The notes below the pieces were generated by a model. That model searched no databases. It saw only the letters and a list, made by a program, of their open reading frames with translations, and had not been told where the DNA came from. 64,000 bases of DNA, from NCBI RefSeq assembly GCF_001425575.1, contig NZ_LMRD01000006.1:2513-66512 (forward strand), given 5' to 3'. Below, piece by piece: positions 46,282 to 54,300 of the stretch. Within the stretch, counting starts at the first letter, position 1. Every line of letters begins with the position of its first letter. This stretch comes from Aurantimonas sp. Leaf443 (GTDB taxonomy: Bacteria; Pseudomonadota; Alphaproteobacteria; Rhizobiales; Rhizobiaceae). The position numbers and the translations under genes were made by a program.

Positions 46282-46408
46282 CAAACGAAGACGCCCGCCG
46301 GGGGAGGACCGGCGGGCGTCGAATAGTGCCCTGCAGCTTTGGGAGGAGGATGCTGCGGACAATCCGCTCGGGCCTTTGGGAGGAGGATGGCCCTTGCGAA
46401 ACTCTATG
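46282..46408 (-). ncRNA. Small RNA with three anti-Shine-Dalgarno hairpin loops, alpha-r14-like
   Basis: Read on the minus strand, three hairpins follow each other. Hairpin 1 (46370-46393) has stem GGGCC/GGCCC and hairpin 2 (46333-46356) has stem GCAGC/GCTGC. Both carry the identical 14-base loop ATCCTCCTCCCAAA, so the loops are conserved while the stems differ by compensating pairs. Hairpin 3 (46290-46320) is a perfect 12-bp GC stem with loop TCCTCCC followed by a T-rich tail, which makes a Rho-independent terminator. The size of about 125 nt, three CCTCC loops and a terminator match the alpha-r14 family of Rhizobiales (for example NfeR1 of Sinorhizobium), which pairs with ribosome binding sites. 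A CTATCT at 46415-46420 may be the -10; no good -35 was seen, so the 5' end is approximate. Confidence 0.82.
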
Positions 46409-46559
46409 ATCGGAAGATAGCCCGTCGCCTCGCCGAGCAGCAGAGCCAAAAATGCATGGGAGGCCTGCAGGAGACGGAGCGCTCCTCCCCGCCGGGCGAC
46501 CCGCGTCGGGCCGTCCTCGTCTTCGCCGGGCGCGCCGGAGCCCGGACGCCGCGCCGGGG

Positions 46560-47606
46560 TCAGGCGGCGATGACGGCATCGTTGGCGGGCGTCTTGCGGG
46601 CGACGACGGCGAGGAAGGCGATGACGCAGGCGGGGTCGAACTGGCGGCCGGACTGCTCGGTGATATAGGCGACCGCCTTCTCGCGGGGCCAGGCGCGTTT
46701 GTAGGGGCGCACGCTGATGAGGGCGTCGAAGACGTCCGCCACCGCGGCGATGCGCCCGGCGAGCGGAATGGCGGGGCCGGACAGGCCGGACGGATAGCCC
46801 GTGCCGTCCCAGCATTCGTGATGCGTCAGGGCGATATCAGAGGCGAGACGCAGGAGGTCGCAGTCCGATCCGTCGAGGATGTCGCCGCCGATGCGCGCAT
46901 GCTCGCGCATGTGGTCGCGCTCGGCCGCATCGAGGCGGCCCGGCTTCTGCAGGACTTCGTCGCGGATGCCGACCTTGCCGATGTCGTGCATGGTCGCCGC
47001 GAGTTCGATGTCCCGGCACTCCGCCGACGGCAGGCCGAGTTCGCGGGCGATGTCGCCGCACATCCGCGCCATCCGCACCGTGTGGGCGGCGGTGTCGTCG
47101 TCCTTGTAGCCGGCGGCGAGCGTCAGGCGGTGGATGATCTCCTCCTCCCGGCGGCGCAGCTCGGCCGTCGCCGCCTCCACCTCCTCGCGCAGCCAGGCCG
47201 CGTGGTCGGCGAGCTTGCGCTGCGCCTCGCACAGGCGCCCGAGATTGGCGACGCGCGCGGCGAACTCGACGGGATCGATCGGCTTGGAGAGGAACTCCAC
47301 CGCGCCGGCCTTCAGCGCGGCGAGGCGCAACTCGCTGTCGCTGTCCGCCGTGACCATCACCACGGGCTTGTCGGCATTGCGCGGCACCGCACGGATGTGC
47401 CCGATGAGGTCCAGGCCGCTCATGCCGGGCATCTGATAGTCCCCGATCGCCATGTCGAAGGTCAGGCCGGGCAGGGCTTCCGCCGCTTCAACGGGGTCGT
47501 GGAAGGAGATCGCGTCGTAGTCGCCGGCTCGCTCCACCAGCTTGCGCATCAGGACGAGGTTCGTGCGGTTGTCCTCGACGAGGAGGACCCTCAGTCGCTT
47601 GGTCAT
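46560..47606 (-). CDS. Response regulator with HD-GYP output domain
   Basis: 348 residues. A receiver domain (1-125) carries the phospho-acceptor Asp56 in AIGDYQMPGMSGLDLI. A coiled linker (~125-160) leads to the HD-GYP phosphodiesterase (~160-340): HTVRMARMCGDIA, ATMHDIGKVGIRDEVLQKPG with HD at 207-208, then LTHHECWDGTGYPSGLSG. The metal and GYP motifs are complete, so it should hydrolyse c-di-GMP when phosphorylated. It overlaps the hybrid kinase by 4 bp and is the likely output of that kinase. Confidence 0.93.
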   Translation of the reverse strand: MTKRLRVLLVEDNRTNLVLMRKLVERAGDYDAISFHDPVEAAEALPGLTFDMAIGDYQMPGMSGLDLIGHIRAVPRNADKPVVMVTADSDSELRLAALKAGAVEFLSKPIDPVEFAARVANLGRLCEAQRKLADHAAWLREEVEAATAELRRREEEIIHRLTLAAGYKDDDTAAHTVRMARMCGDIARELGLPSAECRDIELAATMHDIGKVGIRDEVLQKPGRLDAAERDHMREHARIGGDILDGSDCDLLRLASDIALTHHECWDGTGYPSGLSGPAIPLAGRIAAVADVFDALISVRPYKRAWPREKAVAYITEQSGRQFDPACVIAFLAVVARKTPANDAVIAA

Positions 47607-49831
47607 GCCGCCCGTTCTCCCTGCAGGACGTCCGCGGTCAGCTGCCGCACTTCCTCGACCAGCCGGCCATGAAGGTCGGGTGCGGCGCTCTCGCGCCGCA
47701 TGGCCTGCGCCAGCGCGGCGAGGCGGCGATAGCCGATATTGGAGGCGGCGCCCTTGATCGTGTGCAGCACGGCGTCGGTGCGTGCCGCGTCGTTGGCTTC
47801 CATGGACGCCCGAAGATCGCCGAGAAGCGCGGCGGCGTCGTCGGCGAAGGCCTCGCGCAATTCGGCGAGCCCGTCCTCGCCGATCGCCTCGACGAGGTCC
47901 GCGACGCGCGCCTCGTCGATATCGACGCCCGGCGGGGGGGCGGCCTGCGCCTCGTCATCGAGCGCTGGGGGCGCCGCCTCGACCGGCGCTGCCGCGCGCC
48001 GGCCCCCCCAGCGCTCGATGACGAGGCGCAGGCGGTCCATCGGCATGGGTTTGGTCTCGAAGCCTTCCATCCCCACGGCAATGCAGCGCTCGCGGTCGCT
48101 CTCGGAGGCATTGGCCGTGAGGGCGACGACCGGAACGGAGCGCGCCTCGCCGGGCAGGGCGCGGATCGCCCGCGTCGCCTCGATCCCGTCCATGACCGGC
48201 ATCTGCATGTCCATGAGGACGAGGTCGAAACGGCCCTGCCGCACGCGCTCGACGGCATCGCGCCCGTTCTCGCAGAACTCCGCCGTGTGGCCGAGCTTCT
48301 CCAGGAAACGGCCGGCGACGCGGCGGTTGAAGGCGTTGTCCTCGACGACGAGGATATGCCGCGAAATGGCCGGGGCCGTCGCCTCGCCGGCAAGATCGTG
48401 CGGCCGTCTCGCATCCGCGGGGGCGGGAGCGGCCGGAATCTCGAACCAGAAGCGGCTGCCGACGCCCGGTTCGCTGTCGACCCCGATCTCGCCGCCCGCC
48501 GCCTCGACGATGCGCTTGCAGATCGCGAGCCCGAGACCCGTACCGCCGAAGCGCCGGCCGATCGAGCCGTCGACCTGGCTGAAGGGGAGGAACAGGCGAT
48601 GACGCGACTCGGGCGCGATGCCGATGCCGCTGTCGGTGATCTCGAAGCGCAGGCGCGGATCGTTCGCGGAGCCGGTCTGCGAGAGCTTCACCCGCACGAC
48701 GCCGTTCTCGGTGAACTTCACGGCATTGCTGAGAAGATTGAGGAGGACGCGGCGCAACCGCGTCGGGTCGCCCATGTAGAGGCCAGCGACATCACCCTCC
48801 GCGATCTTGACCGCGTTGCCGCGCTCGCGCGCCCGGCCATGCACGACGACGGCGGCTTCGCGCAGGAGTTCGGCGGGATCGAAGAGCACGCGTTCGGAGC
48901 CCGTGTCGCCGTGCTCGATCTTGGCGAAGTCGAGGATCTCGTTGATGATCTCGAGGAGGGCCGTGCCCGAGGAGCGGATCGCGGCGACGCTCTCGCGGTC
49001 GTCGCGGGCCAGATCCGACATGGACAGGAGTTCGGCCATGCCGAGGATGGCGTTGAGCGGCGTGCGGATCTCGTGGCCCATCGTGGCCATGAACTCGGAC
49101 TTCGCCTTGTTGCCCGCCTCGGCGGCGGCGAAGGCGGCCGTCAGCTGCTCGGCGACGCTCTGGAGCTCGTCGCCGATCGCGCGCGTGGCGCGCAGCCGGT
49201 AGGCGAGGCTCAGAACGAGAAGACCGAAGGAGACGACGAGGGCGAGCACGATCCAGGCGGCCGCGTGCTGCAGCCGCAGCACCTCGGCGCGTGCGTCGGC
49301 GCGCGCGGCCGAGACCACGGAATTGGTGCGCAGGAGAAGGCTCTCGGACGTCTCGACGAGGTCGGTCGCCGTCGGCACGAGGGCTGCGAGAGCCTCGGCG
49401 TCCGCGCTCGTCACGGCGTCGAAGACGGGCTCCATCGCCACGATCCCCGTCCGCACCGCCGTGCGCAGGGCGCGGATGTCATCGTCCTCGGCGAAGTAGG
49501 CGCCGTAATTGGCGTTGTCGACGACGGACATGCGCGAGTAGACGATGTCGTAGCGCAGCGTGAGCGCCTCGCGCTCGGCGCCGTCGAGCCGGCCGTCGGC
49601 CAGGGCGTCGCGCATCTCCTCGGCGAGCGTGCCCGATTCCCGTCCGATCTGGTAGACGGCCCATAGCGCGTCTTCCCGGATGCCGTCCTGCAGGCTGCGG
49701 CTGCGGTCCGCGAGGTTGACATAGGCGGCCAGAAGCAGAGCGAGGAGCAGGACCGAGGTGGCGAGCGACAGCCACGTCGCCCGCGTCGACCGGCGGACGG
49801 CCTCCCGGCCGACGGCGAGTCCGGGCGTCAT
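47603..49831 (-). CDS. Hybrid sensor histidine kinase (HK-REC-Hpt)
   Basis: 742 residues. Membrane spans at ~20-43 and ~190-212 enclose a ~145-residue helical periplasmic sensor. Then come the HisKA box FMATMGHEIRTPLNAILGM (His253) and the ATPase domain (NAVKFTENGVVRVKL, DSGIGIAPESRHRLF, RRFGGTGLGLAICKRIV). A receiver (~495-610, Asp541 in LVLMDMQMPVMDG) and a C-terminal Hpt domain (His690 in VLHTIKGAASNIG) follow. The chain His-Asp-His would feed the downstream HD-GYP regulator. The linker after the receiver contains a 29-bp perfect DNA inverted repeat. The ATG at 49831 overlaps the upstream periplasmic gene by 4 bp. Confidence 0.93.
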   Translation of the reverse strand: MTPGLAVGREAVRRSTRATWLSLATSVLLLALLLAAYVNLADRSRSLQDGIREDALWAVYQIGRESGTLAEEMRDALADGRLDGAEREALTLRYDIVYSRMSVVDNANYGAYFAEDDDIRALRTAVRTGIVAMEPVFDAVTSADAEALAALVPTATDLVETSESLLLRTNSVVSAARADARAEVLRLQHAAAWIVLALVVSFGLLVLSLAYRLRATRAIGDELQSVAEQLTAAFAAAEAGNKAKSEFMATMGHEIRTPLNAILGMAELLSMSDLARDDRESVAAIRSSGTALLEIINEILDFAKIEHGDTGSERVLFDPAELLREAAVVVHGRARERGNAVKIAEGDVAGLYMGDPTRLRRVLLNLLSNAVKFTENGVVRVKLSQTGSANDPRLRFEITDSGIGIAPESRHRLFLPFSQVDGSIGRRFGGTGLGLAICKRIVEAAGGEIGVDSEPGVGSRFWFEIPAAPAPADARRPHDLAGEATAPAISRHILVVEDNAFNRRVAGRFLEKLGHTAEFCENGRDAVERVRQGRFDLVLMDMQMPVMDGIEATRAIRALPGEARSVPVVALTANASESDRERCIAVGMEGFETKPMPMDRLRLVIERWGGRRAAAPVEAAPPALDDEAQAAPPPGVDIDEARVADLVEAIGEDGLAELREAFADDAAALLGDLRASMEANDAARTDAVLHTIKGAASNIGYRRLAALAQAMRRESAAPDLHGRLVEEVRQLTADVLQGERAA
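47943..48033. repeat. 29-bp perfect inverted repeat inside the hybrid-kinase gene
   Basis: The arms at 47943-47971 and 48005-48033 are exact reverse complements over all 29 bases, separated by 33 bp. In the protein the distal arm encodes the last receiver helix (DRLRLVIERWGG) and the proximal arm the linker peptide PPALDDEAQA, residues ~600-630. As a result the opposite strand encodes the same two peptides in its own frame. The linker arm looks like an inverted copy of the helix-coding arm. Confidence 0.95.
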
Positions 49832-50331
49832 TCGACGACCTTGATCTCTTTGATCTGCCAGACGGAGCGGGAGAAATACTTCTCGTTGTAGAGGTCGGCC
49901 GACTGGTCGAACGGGTAGATCAGGAAGAGCGGGCCCTTGTCGCGCACCGACATGGGTGCGCCGTCCATGCGCGTGGCCAGCATCGTGTCGAGCTCCGCGG
50001 CGTCTTCCACCGGCAGATCGGAGGCGTAGTCGTTGAGCGCGACGAGCCGGATCGTCCGGCCCTTGGCGCCGACGGCGGCGAGCACGCTGCGCAGGAGCGG
50101 GCCGCTGAAGGTGGTGGCCTTGGCGGTCCAGGGCGTCTCCATCGTGGCGGAGCGGTCCTGCATGGCCTCGAGGGTCGCCATGTCGAAGCGCGCGAAGCCG
50201 TCGACATTGGTGTTGGCGATCGCGCCGCTGACGGTCAGCACCGCCGGGCCGGAGGGCGCGGGGAGCTCGCCCGCGACGGCGGATCCGAGAAAGGCGGCGG
50301 CGACGCAGGCGGCCAGGACGAGACGCTTCAT
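49828..50331 (-). CDS. Periplasmic SUOX/molybdopterin-oxidoreductase-fold protein, sensor partner of the kinase
   Basis: 167 residues with a signal peptide (cleavage near AVAGELP). The body resembles the oxidoreductase molybdopterin-binding (SUOX) fold: LTVSGAIANTNVDGFARFDM, LEAMQDRSATMETPW, FSGPLLRSVLAAVGAKG, IRLVALNDYASDLPVED and PLFLIYPFDQSADLYNE. The cysteine that binds molybdenum in true enzymes is absent, so it is probably a binding or sensing protein. It is first in the operon and overlaps the kinase start (ATGA), suggesting it presents a ligand to the kinase. The role is inferred. Confidence 0.75.
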   Translation of the reverse strand: MKRLVLAACVAAAFLGSAVAGELPAPSGPAVLTVSGAIANTNVDGFARFDMATLEAMQDRSATMETPWTAKATTFSGPLLRSVLAAVGAKGRTIRLVALNDYASDLPVEDAAELDTMLATRMDGAPMSVRDKGPLFLIYPFDQSADLYNEKYFSRSVWQIKEIKVVE

Positions 50332-50681
50332 GATTCCATACCTTCGACCGGGCGCCGACCTGGAGGGCGTCCGAGACCCGTCTTTGCGTCAACCGCCTCA
50401 TGGCCGCGTCGACTTGCGCATGAAGTTTGACGTCAGAACCGTGACGAAATCGCCAAAATCAAAGCTCGCCTTCCGTTCATCGGGCGGCAAGGCGAGGACG
50501 TGGCTAGCGATTCGTAAAGGCGGGGCATGAGGACTGCGCGAGCCCACGGGGCTCCGCGGCGCCGAAGCCGCCAAGACATCGCGATGCCGCCGAATCGCCC
50601 GGAGGCGTGATCGGCGCGAAACCGGCGAGGACGCTTCATCAGGATGGCCGCGACCCGCAGGACGTCGCGAAACGGCCTGCG
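50332..50681. other. Intergenic region without a recognisable gene
   Basis: These 350 bp separate the periplasmic sensor gene (minus) from the RTX terminator. Only short shadow frames occur. The half nearer 50332 is likely to carry the promoter of the sensor/kinase operon, with an AT-richer patch around 50420-50475, but no clear -35/-10 pair was found. Confidence 0.4.
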
Positions 50682-50721
50682 CTCAAGAAAAAGCCGCCGG
50701 CGTCTCACGACACCGGCGGCT
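50682..50721 (-). terminator. Rho-independent terminator after the RTX gene
   Basis: On the minus strand, a 9-bp stem (AGCCGCCGG with CCGGCGGCT, 12-base loop) is followed directly by TTTTTCTT. It lies about 40 bp after the RTX stop. This is the clearest intrinsic terminator in the window besides that of the small RNA. Confidence 0.85.
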
Positions 50722-50761
50722 GATCACGATCGGATCAGGCGAAGCCTGGAGCCCAATGGGC

Positions 50762-51373
50762 TCAGAGCGGGATGCCCGTCGACTGGAAGATGAAGTCGCT
50801 GTCGTCGATATCGGTCGCCATGACGTTCTTCAGGAGAACGTCCGAGCCGTTGGAGAAGGTCAGCTTGGTGCCGGTCGCCGTCTGTTCCGTGGAGACCACC
50901 GTCAGATCGCGCAGGACGATCTTGTCGACGCCGTTCTGGAAGTCGGCGATCTTGTCGTTCGAATCGCTGCCGTCGGAGGCGAGGAAGTAGAAGCGGTCCG
51001 CGTCCGCGCCGCCAGCAAGCGTGTCGTCGCCGGAGCCGCCATACAGGTTGTCGAAACCGTCGCCGCCGACCAGCGCGTCGTTGCCTTCGCCGCCCAGGAG
51101 CCTGTCGTCGCCTTCGCCGCCGTTGAGCCTGTCGTTGCCCGCGCCGCCGTTGAGAACGTCGTTGCCGTTCGAGCCCTTCAGGAGATCGTCTCCGTTCGAG
51201 CCACGGAGGGTGTCGTTGCCGCCTCCACCGTTGATCGAGTCGTTTCCGCCTCCACCGTTGATCGTGTCGTTGCCGGCTTGACCGCTGATCGAGTCGTTGC
51301 CGCCAAGACCGTTGATCGTGTCGGGACCGTTCGTGCCGGTGAGCACGTCTGCCTGATTGGTGGGTATGGCCAT
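50762..51373 (-). CDS. RTX calcium-binding repeat protein, likely type I secreted
   Basis: 203 residues. Residues ~10-125 are ten or so nonapeptide GGxGxDxLx repeats ([20 protein letters not shown] and [20 protein letters not shown] are examples), which form a calcium-loaded parallel beta-roll. The last ~75 residues ([20 protein letters not shown], then [15 protein letters not shown], ending [14 protein letters not shown]) are a typical RTX C-terminal cap with an uncleaved type I secretion signal. No enzymatic domain is present. No ABC exporter, membrane-fusion or TolC gene lies in the window. ATG 51373 has AGAGG upstream; the 21 codons before it were rejected. Confidence 0.9.
   Translation of the reverse strand: MAIPTNQADVLTGTNGPDTINGLGGNDSISGQAGNDTINGGGGNDSINGGGGNDTLRGSNGDDLLKGSNGNDVLNGGAGNDRLNGGEGDDRLLGGEGNDALVGGDGFDNLYGGSGDDTLAGGADADRFYFLASDGSDSNDKIADFQNGVDKIVLRDLTVVSTEQTATGTKLTFSNGSDVLLKNVMATDIDDSDFIFQSTGIPL
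51000..51345 (-). repeat. 27-bp-periodic DNA repeat of the RTX region
   Basis: The nonapeptide repeats are visible in DNA as degenerate 27-bp units, with some adjacent units (for example 51215-51290) almost identical. The near-identity suggests recent expansion or gene-conversion within the array. Confidence 0.75.
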
Positions 51374-52246
51374 ATCAACCTCTAGGAGCGCTAAGGAGTG
51401 GATTTTGTGTGAAGCGCAGCCGCACCTAGCGGCCAAACGTGACCCAAGGTCAATGAGGTGTTAAAACCCGGTCATTCCATTTGCGTGGCTGTGTGATTTT
51501 CAGGCAACGGAACTTTGTGGGGAGATCGTTCCGACGGCCTGGCAGTTGTGCCTTTGAATTGAAACGGCATTCTGTCGCCAGCACTGTTCGTCGGCCTTTT
51601 GTTCACGACCGTGTGACCCGGTCGACGTCCATTACTCTCATATAAAACAATACCCTATGGAGAATTTTTCGGGCCGGTTCAGGCTTGTCGGCGGCCTTGC
51701 CGAGGAGAGTTGTCTCCAACGCCGGCCCTTTGCGTAGCCGAGTACCGGCACGCGCCGAGGTAGCCGTCGCAGAGCGCGAACCGTCCGCTTCGCTTCTCAA
51801 ATGGCGCGATCAATTTTTCGGCAATCGTGCCAGGAAGGCATGTGCCGACGAGCCGGACCCAGTCGATCGCCGCGTATCCCGCCTGCAGCTTGAAGCTGCG
51901 TTTGGGGCGCGGCGTGCTTCGCGGGTCACTGAGGCATCGTGAAGGGCGGGGACCAGTCTGACCCCGAGGCGCTTCGGTTGGGGCACCCGCGGCTTTCAAC
52001 CTGTCGGACGGGCGAGGCTGCAGGCCGTGCTTCCGGCGGCGTCCCACCGGCGGCGCGGTGCCGAAGGTCCGGTGTCAGCCTATTCTGCGACCTCCCCGGA
52101 TGGCCGCGGCCCGGCGTCGCCATCATACGAACGACCGTCACATCGAACGCTTCGGCGAACCGCTTTGCCCCCGATTGTCTGCTCTTTCTGGGAAGACCTC
52201 TCGTCCGTCTCGAAGCGATCTCGACGGGCAGGCGACCCGAGCTTCC
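51374..52246. other. 873-bp region without a credible gene
   Basis: This spacer lies between the RTX gene (minus) and tadG (minus). The first ~300 bp are visibly more AT-rich than the rest of the window and should hold the RTX promoter. Short frames of 60-120 codons exist on both strands, but they lack ribosome binding sites and family resemblance. One 15-bp palindrome (GCAGCTT-G-AAGCTGC, 51885-51899) was noted. No transposon ends or repeats were recognised. Confidence 0.5.
51440..51452. promoter_or_regulatory. Palindrome in the RTX upstream region
   Basis: TGACC-CAA-GGTCA is a perfect inverted repeat 67 bp upstream of the RTX start. A TTGACC hexamer (minus strand, 51448-51453) overlaps it and could act as -35, with CTAGGT (51424-51429) as a poor -10 at 18 bp. 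An operator role is possible but unproven. Confidence 0.25.
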
Positions 52247-53704
52247 TCAGTGGGCCAGTCTCACCTGATTGATGGAACGCGCTATGCCCGAAAATGCGCT
52301 GAGGAGCTTGCTGCGGTTGGAGGCATCGAAATAATGCTTGGCGTCGCTGGCGCATGTCTCCAGCATCGTCTTCGCGGTCGAATTGCTGACCATGAAGGCC
52401 ACGGTGAAGATCTCGATACGCTTCGACTTCGCATAGGTGCAGATCGACAACGTATCCTTGTTGGTCTCGCTGACCTCTGTCGCGGCCTTCGAGGCCGGCG
52501 AACTCAGGGAGATGTGACGACCATTGTTGGCATTGAAGCGAAGCGTGTTGTCGCCATCGGTCATCAGGATGAGGACCTTGCGGGGATCGACATTCTGTTC
52601 GTCATAGTCCGCGCCATCGTCGAACGGCTCGGTGCGGGACAGCACGTTCTGCCCCCAGATCATGCCGGCGGGAATGTAGGTGTAAGGTTTGTAATCTCCG
52701 ACCTTGATGACCATTCCATCGATCGCCTTCAGGAGTGCGGGGCGGTCGTTCGTAAGTTTGACGATGGGGCTCAGGCATTTCTGGCTGGTCTCGAGATAGC
52801 CCGGATAACCCACCGTCGGCGACTGGTCGTCCAGACGCGTCGTGCCCGGCTTGCGGGAGCCGACGCACCCATACCACTTGTAATATGTCGTGCTTCCGCC
52901 GCCGGAACATGACTTATACGGAGGCACGGTCTGTTTTTCCTGCGATGTGCACTCGCCGCCGCAAGTCGCCGGTTCGGCGACGCCGTCGACGGTCCGCGTG
53001 CAGGCGTAGGTCGGCTTCTTCGCGAGACAGATCGTCTTCTCGGTTTTCTCGACGCAGACCTGTTCACTCGGAGGCACGGAGTAATCCTTGCCGACATCCA
53101 GCCAGGCGGCGTTTCGGTTAGTCGTTCCCACATTCACGTAGTCCGCATAGGGAACGAGGCCGATCCTGACCGGGCTGTCGTCGGTCGTGATCAACGCATT
53201 CACGAGTTCGCGCGACGCCTCCTTCAACGTGTTGATCTTCGATATGCCGCTCGCGTCCTGTTCCGACATCGACCACGTGTTATCGAGGACCAGCGCGAGT
53301 TCGACGTTGCGGATCGGCGAGCGCATCGCCCTCGCGTCCGCGTCCAGTTCCACGTCGACGAGGTTCGCCAGCCGCATGAAGGTCAGCGGCATCTTTCCCG
53401 ACGCCGTCAGTTCGATTTGCTCCGCATCCGCAGACGTGACGCTGACGTCCAGCCCTTCGACATCTGCACCCGACATATTGGCGACGAGATAGGAGGCGGC
53501 GAGCTGCCCGAGCACGTCGCGGTCCTGCTCGCTGGAAGCCGCCAGCGCGAGAGCGGCCATATCCGTCGCGTTCTGAAGCTTGGCCCGGGCGGAATAATAA
53601 CGGGCCCCGTCGACGCCGGATCCGATGGCGAAGATGAGCGGAAGGGCGAGGATCGCGGTGATCACCGCGAAATTCCCAGACGTGTCGTTCGATATCTTCC
53701 GCAT
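52247..53704 (-). CDS. TadG-like pilus assembly protein with vWA domain
   Basis: 485 residues. The N-terminal TadE/G-type segment has a short basic head and one membrane helix (GNFAVITAILALPLIFAIGS). A von Willebrand A domain begins near residue 135 with LALVLDNTWSMSEQ (MIDAS-like DxTxS) and continues with LILMTDGDNT. A cysteine-rich insert (~220-300) includes ACTRTVDG, CGGECTS and YYKWYGCVGSR, the latter typical of rhizobial TadG proteins. It faces the periplasm, anchored by its N-terminus. Last gene of the tadE-tadF-tadG-like operon, 38 bp after its neighbour. No tadA/B/C, cpaA or flp pilin is in the window. Confidence 0.85.
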   Translation of the reverse strand: MRKISNDTSGNFAVITAILALPLIFAIGSGVDGARYYSARAKLQNATDMAALALAASSEQDRDVLGQLAASYLVANMSGADVEGLDVSVTSADAEQIELTASGKMPLTFMRLANLVDVELDADARAMRSPIRNVELALVLDNTWSMSEQDASGISKINTLKEASRELVNALITTDDSPVRIGLVPYADYVNVGTTNRNAAWLDVGKDYSVPPSEQVCVEKTEKTICLAKKPTYACTRTVDGVAEPATCGGECTSQEKQTVPPYKSCSGGGSTTYYKWYGCVGSRKPGTTRLDDQSPTVGYPGYLETSQKCLSPIVKLTNDRPALLKAIDGMVIKVGDYKPYTYIPAGMIWGQNVLSRTEPFDDGADYDEQNVDPRKVLILMTDGDNTLRFNANNGRHISLSSPASKAATEVSETNKDTLSICTYAKSKRIEIFTVAFMVSNSTAKTMLETCASDAKHYFDASNRSKLLSAFSGIARSINQVRLAH

Positions 53705-53742
53705 CGTCTCGTCGGCTTTCGTCGTGTCGTACCAAGGGGAAG

Positions 53743-54300
53743 TCAGCAGTTCGCGCAGGTGATCGCGGTTCGTCCTCGAGGCCGGGCATAGACCTGTCCG
53801 GTCAGGCCGATCGATTTGGTGACGACAAAGCCCGTCAAGGGCGCGTAGGAATAGTTCGACTCGGCGATGATCAGCGATTTCTGTTCTTGTGTCGTCAGTC
53901 CGGCGGGCAGCGTCATCCGCGAGCCGATCTGTCGCTTCGTCAAGCCGCGGGACGAGGACCAGGCCACCTTCGCACCGCCATCGGCCTCGATGGTCAACAC
54001 CGAGACGCGGATCGCGAAGGGCTGCGCACTGTAGGGCTGCAGCACGGCGTCGGCAGCCACGAAAAACCCGCTTATCTCATCGGAGGTGAGTTTGACGGAC
54101 TGAGCCACAAGGTCCGCCACGACGTTGGTCGCGTGCATGACCTTCTGATTGCAAGTAATCGCCAGTGTCAGGTCTACGCCGCCCAGATAAAGCATGATGA
54201 TGACGGGAGCGACGATCGCGAATTCGACCGCAGCCGCGCCCGATCTGTCGTCGAGCCCGCGCGCTCGTTTTCCCAGGCGGAACGGCAGCGACAGCCTCAT
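53743..54300 (-). CDS. TadE/TadF-like pseudopilin-type membrane protein
   Basis: 185 residues. The N-terminal RSGAAAVEFAIVAPVIIMLY has the conserved glutamate and the single membrane helix of TadE-like minor pilins. The rest is a periplasmic domain (VVADLVAQSVKLTSDEISGF, RVSVLTIEADGGAKVAWSSS, YAPLTGFVVTKSIGLTG). It overlaps tadE by 4 bp (ATGA at 54297-54300). Assignment to TadF versus TadE is not certain. Its start is fixed by this overlap. Confidence 0.83.
   Translation of the reverse strand: MRLSLPFRLGKRARGLDDRSGAAAVEFAIVAPVIIMLYLGGVDLTLAITCNQKVMHATNVVADLVAQSVKLTSDEISGFFVAADAVLQPYSAQPFAIRVSVLTIEADGGAKVAWSSSRGLTKRQIGSRMTLPAGLTTQEQKSLIIAESNYSYAPLTGFVVTKSIGLTGQVYARPRGRTAITCANC

Noticed and set aside
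47943-48033. Invertible DNA switch
   Set aside because: The inverted repeat encloses only 33 bp of coding sequence, and no site-specific recombinase is nearby. Inversion would still leave an open frame but without obvious regulatory effect.
51679-52047. 122-codon minus-strand frame between RTX and tadG
   Set aside because: Low-complexity basic N-terminus, no ribosome binding site and no family resemblance. A decayed transposase was considered but no signature motif was present.
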